NCBI RefSeq assembly: GCF_001280845.1
Contig: NZ_LGHP01000001.1
Coordinates: 3,312,418-3,376,417 of the forward strand
Direction: 5' to 3'
From: Bacillus sp. FJAT-28004
GTDB lineage: Bacteria > Bacillota > Bacilli > Paenibacillales > Paenibacillaceae
DNA length: 64,000 nucleotides
Under the pieces are notes generated by a model. The model ran no database searches. It was not told where the DNA came from and worked only from the letters and a program-made list of their open reading frames with translations. The translations under genes were made by a program, and so were the position numbers. Of the stretch, positions 28,058 to 35,968 are shown piece after piece. Position 1 is the first letter of the stretch; every line of letters begins with the position of its first letter.

Positions 28058-28344
28058 GAGGAAGTTGAGAATTCATTCCAATTTGTTTCCAGCATGAGTA
28101 GGTCTCGCGCATCAAATCATGTGTTTGTTACAACGTCATGTATTTAAACGCACGTGACAATGAAAAGTTGCGATGTTCTAAAAAAAACTTTAAAAGTTTT
28201 TCTTTTTCCGTTTTTTTCACTTATGTACACCTAACGGTTATCTACTCACTGCTTTGTTAGTATAGCTTGTTTTCATAGAGCACGTCGATGCTAAACATTT
28301 TCCATGGATAAAGTTTCTCGTATATTTAAAAAGCAATAGTGGCG

Positions 28345-28383
28345 TAAAAAAATCTGGTCGCAGAAAAAATACTGCAACCAGAT
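28345..28383 (-). terminator. Rho-independent terminator of the 1377-aa SLH gene
   Basis: Minus-strand ATCTGGTTGCAG (28372-28383) pairs with CTGCGACCAGAT (28352-28363) with one G-U-type mismatch, and seven T follow. Confidence 0.92.
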
Positions 28384-28401
28384 TTTTCTAACCTTTTAAG
28401 T

Positions 28402-31400
28402 TTAACCGATTTTAGGAAGCTTACCTAAGTCAGCCAAAATACGAGCTACGATAATCGCTGCGTCAGAGCGCAACAGATTTGATCTTGGCTCAAACACTGA
28501 ACCACCCTTTGGATTGCTTGGATCAACAGGAGATCCGAGAATATACCTTTTCTTTGCAATGGCAAACACAGAACTCTTCGCATAGAAATTGACACTGCCC
28601 GCATCCTTAAATGTTTTCTCGAGATCCTTATCGATCTTCGATGAATCGGTAGCCAGCTTCATGTCCAGCGCTCTCGCAATAATAACAGATGCCTCTTCTC
28701 TTGTCAGACTAGCACTTGGCTGGAACGTACGTGGACCCGTCCCGCGTATAATACCTTCCCTCGCTGCTGTCTCTACATATCTATAATCCCATAATGCATC
28801 TGGATTAATGATAGCCGGTACATCATCGAAATGCGGCTTGCTGAGTTCAAAGTTAAGCGGAATATCTAGTGCCTTAACCATCATTCTTGCAAATTCGCCG
28901 CGCGAAATATATATGTTGGAGCCAAAATCATCAAAACCTGCTGCATTCATGATTCCTTTAGCATAAATTGCCTCTAGAAAGTTTCTTGCATACGGATGAG
29001 AAGTCATATCACTGTATGAATAAACCATTTTTCCGACTACATAATAACCGAATTTATTGAAGGGAACCGTGATTGTATTTTTCTTCACATCTACTTTACC
29101 GCCAATGTTTTCCCAATATTTCGCTTTAACATCATAACGGTATACGGTGATAATTGTTCCAATGCTGTCCTTCATGTTCGGATCGAATCCAAGCGTCAAG
29201 GATCCAGTCTTAGAAGTAACTAGCTCACGATTGTCAGGTCGATCATCATAGGTAGGAATCTTTGTCCCGTCTGTTCCCTTAGCATTCGGGAATTGATATG
29301 GATCTACGCCCATTTTCAGAGGGTCATATGCACCTGTAGCAGGATCATCCGCCAAGCCAGCATCAATCCAGTAAACAGGACTTGCCTTTGTAAACCTTGT
29401 CGGATAAGACAATCTGAATCTTGTTCCGAAACTTTCCATAATGATGTTGAAATTCGGCGGCCATGCTTCTAATTCACGTCGATCAACGACCCCATCCTCT
29501 GGATTGGCAATTGCGAACAACATATTATGTCCGTTAAATACCTGGTTCTTCAGATTTGCAGGTACGTTAAAGTCTGTACGGATCAACGTAGTACCTTTTT
29601 CGAATTTCAGTGATAGTGATCCATCGAAAATTTTGTGAGTACTCGCCATTGGCTCCATAAATTGAGCGCCCGGTATATTCGTTGGAGCGTACGTTATCTC
29701 AATACTGCTTTGCACTTTATCGTTTACACTCGAAATGATAAAGTCAATTTTGTTTTTGCCAACTTTCAGTTTGCTTACATAGACGCGATATGTGTTTTTA
29801 TAAAGTTCTTCGATAGTTGCTGGATTATTATCAGAGTCATAATCAATTTTCTCAGCAATTTGCTTGTTAATAGTTACCGAGTTTGCGCCTGGGGCGTCAA
29901 TGATAACCTCAATGAAATTTTGATTTACAATCGCTTTGTTTGGCAAAATTGGACGCAAAATCGTATAAGGAAGCGATGTTGGATCCACTTCAAGACGATA
30001 AGAAGCTTTCGGACCTGTTTCACCATTGTTGTACGCTGTAAACGTGTATACACTCGAACTGCCGTCAGGATTTAAAGCCTGCGCGTTCAAAACGAATGAG
30101 AACGTCTTTGTGTCTATATCGTAACGAACCGCCAGGTTAGCGATATTGTTTGTTGTACTTTCATTTACTTTGCCAAGCACTGTCGCACCTTTCATGATGA
30201 CCAGCTCATTGCTTAGGTTCCAGCGGATTGGCGTTTTCAGTGAGCTACTTTCAATTTTCAAAATGTATTTATCAGGATCTGTGAGTTCTGCGCTATCTTT
30301 CATCAATTGAATTTTAGCTTGAATATTAGCCAAAATATCCGTGTTCGTACTGCCAGTAGCAATAAAATCGATAAAATCGAATGTACCAAAAATATTCATG
30401 TTCGCTTCGTTTGTCGTGAAAATCCCACCACGATTCACGAAGTTTGGATCATTCGGAACTGGCTCCGCATATTTGCTGCTATACGGATAAATAGAGGTGC
30501 CTTCTACTGGTATTACCGGCAGGTTTGTTGGAATCAAATATAATTTGATCTTTTTCTCGTAAGAGTTTTTGCTTCCTTGGAATACGAATTTGATCTCATT
30601 CTCACCACTAAACAATGCATTAAATGCATTCGCCCTTTGGTCTGGTACAATTTCGAAATTGGTTACAGGCTTGCCAGCTTGCTGCTGCAGCTGGATCGGC
30701 GTATTATTCACGTAGAAAAATACAGTTTGAGCTTCATTTGCTTTAAAAGTGTAACGAACCTCAGAAGTATTATTAATATTGTTCATAATACCTTTAAAGT
30801 CACTCAAAGTACCTGAAATAGCCGCTGTAATCCGTTCAGATTGCAGCTTGTTCGTATCATCATATACCGTCATATTGTCAAATACACTTGTATAACTGAC
30901 ATATGGTCCAAAGAGCATCGTAAACTTAACATCTTTTTTCACGCCGCCAACATCAAGCGTTACTGTTTGCGTTCCTTCAAATGGAAGTTTATGAAAAACA
31001 ATGATCTCACGCTTATACACTTTGCCATTAATATTGACAAATTTATTACTCAATTGACTCGATACATTTTCAATATTAGCTTTATCGTCAAACTTATAGT
31101 CACTCGGTGCTGACGCATTGGAAACATTTTTAATTCCCGTAATTGTAACGAGATCAGCGGTCTTCGTTACATCAGCATTACCAACCAACACTTCCATCGC
31201 GAAAGGTACACTATAAATATTGGCCCCCTCAAGCGGAGTACCAGTGAGTGATTCACCTGTCCCCGTTTTATAACCGTTCAAGTAATTAATCTTGTCAATG
31301 AATTGGGCCGCTCCATTTCGAAGCGAGAAACTCATAAGCCCCGTTCCTTCACTGCCATTCTGGCCGAGCGACTCTGTTTTTGCATTTTTTGCTGTTAACT

Positions 31401-32535
31401 GAATGTTATAGATCTTATTGTAAGCCAGCTTATTATTATGATCCACACCAATAGGACGAGTAAACTCATAAATAAAGAATGCTTCTTGACCCGAATAAGT
31501 TCCTACAGGTGTAGCAGAAGCAGTTGCTGGTTGTATCAACTTAAAGGTGCTGTCTCCATTTTGTGTGATCGTATATTCGATAGGTATGCTCTTCGTTGGA
31601 TCTGGATGCGGGTCAAGCTTATCGTCTGCGTTATCATCCTTTAAAAAGTTAGGGACGATGATTCTACCTGTCACACTTGCTGAATTCACATCGGTTACCA
31701 AAAGGTTTGGATTGTACTCTAACGGTTCTGCTGTATCGACTCCGTTATTTTTACCATTAAGATTAACATCTAAAAAGGTCACTTGGCCGTTATAAAAAGC
31801 AATCTCTCGAGTTGTCTCAACCGTCTGATTCGCGTTTTTCACTTTGATGCTAACCAAGTTTTTTCCTTTGTTCACCGTAATCGGAGATGCAGCAAACTGA
31901 TAATTATTGGAGCTGTTAACCGAATAGGTTTTACTGCTGCCATTCACATCCACCGTAACCTGCTGTGCATTAGGAGCGAAACCCGTAATACTGATGTCAG
32001 CGGATTGTCGGCCTGCTGATGTCGTTGAATGCACAACCGTTGTTCCAACTTCTTCAATTGCAAATTTATTTCCATCTAATTGTGCAACTAAATCGTAAAA
32101 TACAGGTCCGTTGTGATATTCAATATAAATGGAGCTTGTTACTTCTCCGCCGCCTTGAATACCTCTGAACGTTATACGGTTCAAGCCAGGGAATAATTCT
32201 ACGTTGAATACCTGCATATTAAATCCGCTAATATAAATATTGCTTGTAATGTTCTCGCGTTTGGAGCCAAGATCGTCATCTGTTGGGTCAGCGGTGCCCT
32301 TGTTATTGATTACTTGAACAATACTGTAAGATACCGAAGTAGGGTCTACACCCGTGATTGATCCATTCAAAGTCAGACGCGGGTCTGTCGTTACCCTTGC
32401 TTCCGTAGATAATTCCTTTTCTGTTGGAAAACTGAAGCTGCCTGTTGCTGCTGTTACCGTTTGTGAAGCTCCGAACGGCGGCAACAATGTAATCAACAGT
32501 GCCAGCGTTAGCGCTAATGATAGTAATTTTTTCAA
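28402..32535 (-). CDS. 1377-aa SLH-domain surface protein
   Basis: The exported protein has a signal peptide (MKKLLSLALTLALLITLLPP, cleaved near 30). Repeated beta-sandwich modules follow over more than 1000 residues (for example VTVDVNGSSKTYSVNSSNNY and a second VTINKQIAEKIDYDSDNN). Three C-terminal SLH motifs (about 1175-1370; SRGEFARMMVKAL, TREEASVIIARAL, LRSDAAIIVARIL) anchor it to pyruvylated wall polymer. The start is TTG at 32533-32535 with AAAGGAGG 9 nt upstream. It is next to tagO-tagA-csaB, which build that anchor. A sigma-D-like promoter lies upstream. The exact function is unknown. Confidence 0.9.
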   Translation of the reverse strand: MKKLLSLALTLALLITLLPPFGASQTVTAATGSFSFPTEKELSTEARVTTDPRLTLNGSITGVDPTSVSYSIVQVINNKGTADPTDDDLGSKRENITSNIYISGFNMQVFNVELFPGLNRITFRGIQGGGEVTSSIYIEYHNGPVFYDLVAQLDGNKFAIEEVGTTVVHSTTSAGRQSADISITGFAPNAQQVTVDVNGSSKTYSVNSSNNYQFAASPITVNKGKNLVSIKVKNANQTVETTREIAFYNGQVTFLDVNLNGKNNGVDTAEPLEYNPNLLVTDVNSASVTGRIIVPNFLKDDNADDKLDPHPDPTKSIPIEYTITQNGDSTFKLIQPATASATPVGTYSGQEAFFIYEFTRPIGVDHNNKLAYNKIYNIQLTAKNAKTESLGQNGSEGTGLMSFSLRNGAAQFIDKINYLNGYKTGTGESLTGTPLEGANIYSVPFAMEVLVGNADVTKTADLVTITGIKNVSNASAPSDYKFDDKANIENVSSQLSNKFVNINGKVYKREIIVFHKLPFEGTQTVTLDVGGVKKDVKFTMLFGPYVSYTSVFDNMTVYDDTNKLQSERITAAISGTLSDFKGIMNNINNTSEVRYTFKANEAQTVFFYVNNTPIQLQQQAGKPVTNFEIVPDQRANAFNALFSGENEIKFVFQGSKNSYEKKIKLYLIPTNLPVIPVEGTSIYPYSSKYAEPVPNDPNFVNRGGIFTTNEANMNIFGTFDFIDFIATGSTNTDILANIQAKIQLMKDSAELTDPDKYILKIESSSLKTPIRWNLSNELVIMKGATVLGKVNESTTNNIANLAVRYDIDTKTFSFVLNAQALNPDGSSSVYTFTAYNNGETGPKASYRLEVDPTSLPYTILRPILPNKAIVNQNFIEVIIDAPGANSVTINKQIAEKIDYDSDNNPATIEELYKNTYRVYVSKLKVGKNKIDFIISSVNDKVQSSIEITYAPTNIPGAQFMEPMASTHKIFDGSLSLKFEKGTTLIRTDFNVPANLKNQVFNGHNMLFAIANPEDGVVDRRELEAWPPNFNIIMESFGTRFRLSYPTRFTKASPVYWIDAGLADDPATGAYDPLKMGVDPYQFPNAKGTDGTKIPTYDDRPDNRELVTSKTGSLTLGFDPNMKDSIGTIITVYRYDVKAKYWENIGGKVDVKKNTITVPFNKFGYYVVGKMVYSYSDMTSHPYARNFLEAIYAKGIMNAAGFDDFGSNIYISRGEFARMMVKALDIPLNFELSKPHFDDVPAIINPDALWDYRYVETAAREGIIRGTGPRTFQPSASLTREEASVIIARALDMKLATDSSKIDKDLEKTFKDAGSVNFYAKSSVFAIAKKRYILGSPVDPSNPKGGSVFEPRSNLLRSDAAIIVARILADLGKLPKIG

Positions 32536-32703
32536 AACAATGTTCCTCCTTTATGTATGTGACGAGCATGGGTATTAGAATGATAGATGGCCTGACGACT
32601 ATGCGGCTTACCTCTGAATAAATCTTCCTCCCTTTTCCTCTTTAGTCAGCTTTGATGCAATTGCAGTTAGGCGCTCTGACCGCAGAAAAGTTCTGTACAG
32701 TTG

Positions 32704-32731
32704 TTATCGGCTTTTGGCTCCCAATTTTTTA
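32704..32731 (-). promoter_or_regulatory. Sigma-D-like promoter upstream of the 1377-aa SLH gene
   Basis: Minus-strand TAAA (32728-32731), a 16-nt spacer and GCCGATAA (32704-32711) have the same boxes and spacing as the flgM promoter at 4823-4850. The predicted leader is about 165 nt. It lies after the tagO terminator, so it can only serve the SLH gene. Confidence 0.55.
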
Positions 32732-32752
32732 GCTATTTGCTCCATTTCGAAC

Positions 32753-32792
32753 AAAAAAAGAGCCCTGATTCCGTTAAAGGATTCAGAGCTCT
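32753..32792 (-). terminator. Rho-independent terminator of tagO
   Basis: Minus-strand AAGAGCTCTGAATCC pairs with GGAATCAGGGCTCTT with small mismatches around a 6-nt loop, followed by TTTTT. It is 3 nt from the tagO stop. Confidence 0.9.
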
Positions 32793-32795
32793 TAT

Positions 32796-33938
32796 TTATT
32801 TGGAACGGGATTCAGCATCCAGCTTGAGTCGAAGTCTCATTCGAGCTAGGAAATTAATAAGCGGCCTGCGTGTTTTGTCCACGATACCGGTTATTTCTGC
32901 CCCAATCTGTAAGAAAAACATTAGCATACAGATGACGGCAAAGGTGATCCAGTTCGCCGCGCTCGACTGTACGACAGCCGATTGCACGATTGCGAGTCCG
33001 CCGAATATTGCAGCTACTCCCCATATGATAAGGACAGTACGACGGTGGCTGAAGCCAAGGTCACGCAAACGATGATGCAAATGTCCTTTGTCTGGAGCAA
33101 AAATTGGTTTTTTGTTTACCCAGCGGCGAACGATTGCGAAGAAAGTATCCGAAAGCGGAACGCCGATAATGAGCAGCGGTGTTACAAACGATACCATCGT
33201 TACCTGCTTGAAGCCGAGCATCGAAAGCGTTGCTAGACTGAAGCCGAGAAAAAGCGATCCCGAGTCGCCCATAAATATTTTTGCGGGATGAAAGTTGAAA
33301 ACAAGAAATCCGACAATTCCGCCAAGCAGCAATGTACTTAGCAAGATAACAGGTTGGAAGCCCATCAGCGATGCCATCACAACAATCGTTGCAATCGCGA
33401 TTCCCGATACGCCGGCAGCAAGCCCGTCCAAGCCATCGATCAGATTAATAGCATTTGTTACGCCAACGATCCATAGAATCGTAAGCGGAATGCTGATCCA
33501 ACCGGCAATTGGCTGCATCGTTTCACCGAACGGTATGTTCAGCAAGTCGATCTTTACGTCAAAGACGAAAACGACTACGCATGCCGCCGCGATTTGACCG
33601 AGCAGCTTCACCTTTGCCGAAAGCTCGAAACGGTCATCGAAAGCACCTAAAATAATAATCATCGTACCGCCGACAAGCAGCGCGTTGATCATATTTGAAT
33701 CCTGCGGACGGAGCAAGCCGTCTGGTATAAATGGCGATAAAATAAAGAATGCGCCTACGAATGCAATATAAATAGCTAGACCGCCAAGACGCGGCATAAT
33801 GCGCGTGTGTACTTTGCGGTGATTTGGTTTGTCTATTGCGCCTACTTTGAATGCAAATTTCTTAACAAGCGGCGTCATCGCAATGGCAAGAACAAGAGCG
33901 ATTATGAACCCAATTGAATACAGCAAGCCTACCGGCAT
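32796..33938 (-). CDS. tagO: Undecaprenyl-phosphate GlcNAc-1-phosphate transferase, TagO/WecA type
   Basis: The enzyme starts polymer synthesis by transferring GlcNAc-1-P from UDP-GlcNAc to undecaprenyl phosphate at the membrane. The 380-aa product has about 10-11 membrane helices and the family motifs: DKPNHRKVH, the Asp-rich NLIDGLDGLAAG, FMGDSGSLFLGF and the basic loop HLHHRLRDLG. AAGGGGAG lies 8 nt before the ATG. With tagA and csaB next door, its product is probably the lipid carrier of the secondary wall polymer that binds SLH proteins (inference from Bacillus/Paenibacillus gene sets). Confidence 0.95.
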   Translation of the reverse strand: MPVGLLYSIGFIIALVLAIAMTPLVKKFAFKVGAIDKPNHRKVHTRIMPRLGGLAIYIAFVGAFFILSPFIPDGLLRPQDSNMINALLVGGTMIIILGAFDDRFELSAKVKLLGQIAAACVVVFVFDVKIDLLNIPFGETMQPIAGWISIPLTILWIVGVTNAINLIDGLDGLAAGVSGIAIATIVVMASLMGFQPVILLSTLLLGGIVGFLVFNFHPAKIFMGDSGSLFLGFSLATLSMLGFKQVTMVSFVTPLLIIGVPLSDTFFAIVRRWVNKKPIFAPDKGHLHHRLRDLGFSHRRTVLIIWGVAAIFGGLAIVQSAVVQSSAANWITFAVICMLMFFLQIGAEITGIVDKTRRPLINFLARMRLRLKLDAESRSK

Positions 33939-33972
33939 GTGTGCAACTCCCCTTTTCTTTCTACCGAAGTGA

Positions 33973-34002
33973 ATTATACTCCGATTGGAAAGGAAACTCC
34001 AA
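33973..34002 (-). promoter_or_regulatory. Candidate sigma-A promoter of tagO
   Basis: Minus-strand TTGGAG (33997-34002), an 18-nt spacer and a perfect TATAAT (33973-33978), 35 nt upstream of the tagO start. Confidence 0.45.
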
Positions 34003-34041
34003 CCCCGTTTTCATCCAATTTTCATGGTTTTAACGAGAATT

Positions 34042-34803
34042 TCACGGTGTAGGTCGAGGTTTTGTTACGTTTTCTTTGTCGCGAACCACTTTCACTACGA
34101 ATTTCGGCAAAACAAGCATTCTTTTGTAGCGTTTAGGCTCTTGCAGCAAGCGATAAAACCATTCAAGCCGAAGTTTTTGAAAAATATCAGGAGCCCGCTT
34201 TAGTTTGCCTGAAACAACGTCGAAGCTTCCGCCAACGCCCATAATCAAAGGCACGCCCAGCTTATGCTTGTATTTCACTATCCACGGCTCCTGCGTATCC
34301 GCTCCTCGTGCCACAAATAATAAATCAGGTGCAGCAGCACGGATCTCTTCCACCACTTCTTCATCCTGATCCGGGCCAAAAAATCCGTTCCGGTAACCTA
34401 CGATTTTCACTTGAGGGTATTGCAGCTGCAGCTTTTCTGCCGCCGCCTCAATAATCTCTTGCGAGGTGCCAAGCAGATAAGCTTTCCATTTACGTGTTTC
34501 ACCTTCCTGCAAAAGACGATGAAGGAGATCAAACCCTGTTACTCGTTCTGCAACAGGCTGTCCCACGTATTTGGCTGCCCATACAACTCCTGCGCCATCG
34601 GGCACGATAAGATCTGCACGTCGAATCATCGCACTGTAATTAGGATCCTCAACGGCAGACATAATCATAATCGGATTAGCGGTAATAACATGCGTTACCT
34701 GTCTTCCCTCGATTGCTTCTATTAAATAATTGACTGTCTCATCCATGCTCACCTTGGAGAATGGTATGCCGTAAATCGGCACAGTTGGTAGTTGTTTCGA
34801 CAA
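34042..34803 (-). CDS. tagA: TagA/WecG-family glycosyltransferase
   Basis: TagA-type enzymes add the second sugar (ManNAc in the known pathway) to undecaprenyl-PP-GlcNAc. The 253-aa product shows family blocks VITANPIMIMSAVEDPNY, RADLIVPDGAGVVWAAKY with the likely catalytic Asp, and the C-terminal GVGGSFDVVSGKLKRAPDIF with LEWFYRLLQEP. The start is the TTG at 34801-34803, with GAGGTGAG 6 nt upstream overlapping the csaB stop, so the genes are coupled; a longer in-frame reading lacks a ribosome site. The csaB-tagA pairing matches that described for Paenibacillus alvei S-layer anchoring. Confidence 0.93.
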   Translation of the reverse strand: MSKQLPTVPIYGIPFSKVSMDETVNYLIEAIEGRQVTHVITANPIMIMSAVEDPNYSAMIRRADLIVPDGAGVVWAAKYVGQPVAERVTGFDLLHRLLQEGETRKWKAYLLGTSQEIIEAAAEKLQLQYPQVKIVGYRNGFFGPDQDEEVVEEIRAAAPDLLFVARGADTQEPWIVKYKHKLGVPLIMGVGGSFDVVSGKLKRAPDIFQKLRLEWFYRLLQEPKRYKRMLVLPKFVVKVVRDKENVTKPRPTP

Positions 34804-34810
34804 GAGGAAC

Positions 34811-35968
34811 TCACCTCGATAATGTATGACGCAGCAAATGAACAATTTGTTGCGCCGGTCTTTGCGATTGTTGTTTTAAAAGATCGATTGCTGGCTTGTG
34901 CTTCGCTTGCCAGCTCTCCTTGTCAGACAGCAGCAAATGCGCTGCCTCTGCGAATTGTTCGGCATCCAGCTGCTCTGTCGTGCCGATGGCTTTGATGCCA
35001 AGTCGACCCAGAAATTGGTCGATCTTCGGGTCGTACGAGAGGCCAAGCATGGGAACCATTTGGCCCGCGGCATAAATAAGCGCATGGAGGCGCATGCCAA
35101 GCAAAGCGTCGCACCGGCTGACCGCAAGCAGCATTTGCTGGGGGTCGTCGCCGGGCGCGGTCAGCTCGGCGGTGGAACCGTTGCCGAGCCGGCCGCGCAG
35201 CCGTTCCATCACCTGCTCCGACGCTACTGTGTCGGAGGGAGTATGGAACGGCAGGAAGCGCAGCCGGACAGGCATGCGCTTCGACAGCGCGACTAGCGCG
35301 TCGGCGGCGCGCTCGAGATCGGCGCCGTCACTGCGCCAGTGGCGCAGCGATACTCCGACTAACGGCGCAGCAGGAGGGCTGAACGCATCGGCGGCTTGTC
35401 CAACAGCCGATGTGCCAGCTGGAAGCGGCAAGCCCATGACCGGATCGGGAACGATATCAATCCGATCACTAGGCACGCCGATACTTCCGAGCAAAGCAGC
35501 AGATTCCGAATCCCTAACGGATACATAAGCACTTCGATTCATGACTCCACGAATGAAAGAATCCATCCAGCGGCGGTTCACAGGACCGATACCTTGCGAA
35601 TAAGCGAATGTTGGCTTACCCAGCAATTGTGCCAGCTTCATGACTCCAGTATAGTAAGGAATCGTTTTGGCACTTGTAACGTCTTGCAGGAGGCTTCCGC
35701 CTCCGCTGATTAGACCGTCACTGCCTTTCAACGCTTTCCATAGATCTGCTGGATGCATTCGGCGAACAGCTTCAACGCCATACATCCGGCTTGTCCAATC
35801 CGGATCAGCCGATAAAACGATCGGCTGAATTTGCACGCCTTGCGCCTTGCCTTCTTCTTCTAGTGCAAGCAATATCGATTTGAGTACCGCTTCATCACCG
35901 CTGTTGTGGAAGCCATAATAGCCTGAAATTACTATTCGACGAATTTGCGGATGACGGCTGGTGCCCAT
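34811..35968 (-). CDS. csaB: Polysaccharide pyruvyl transferase CsaB
   Basis: CsaB attaches ketal-linked pyruvate to the secondary wall polymer, the ligand that SLH domains recognise. The 385-aa product has the family features GYYGFHNSGDEAVLKSIL at the N-terminus, GLISGGGSLLQDVTSAKTIPYY in the middle, SQGIGPV and a C-terminal LGMRLHALIYAA segment. The ATG has AAGGAG 10 nt upstream. Its start overlaps the end of the DUF5693 gene by 37 nt, so both are probably translated from one mRNA. The middle of the gene is visibly more GC-rich than its neighbours. Confidence 0.96.
   Translation of the reverse strand: MGTSRHPQIRRIVISGYYGFHNSGDEAVLKSILLALEEEGKAQGVQIQPIVLSADPDWTSRMYGVEAVRRMHPADLWKALKGSDGLISGGGSLLQDVTSAKTIPYYTGVMKLAQLLGKPTFAYSQGIGPVNRRWMDSFIRGVMNRSAYVSVRDSESAALLGSIGVPSDRIDIVPDPVMGLPLPAGTSAVGQAADAFSPPAAPLVGVSLRHWRSDGADLERAADALVALSKRMPVRLRFLPFHTPSDTVASEQVMERLRGRLGNGSTAELTAPGDDPQQMLLAVSRCDALLGMRLHALIYAAGQMVPMLGLSYDPKIDQFLGRLGIKAIGTTEQLDAEQFAEAAHLLLSDKESWQAKHKPAIDLLKQQSQRPAQQIVHLLRHTLSR

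Noticed and set aside
30000-31700. Several 60-146 aa plus-strand frames over the 1377-aa SLH gene
   Set aside because: No ribosome sites and no family similarity; the minus-strand gene with signal peptide and SLH domains explains the region.
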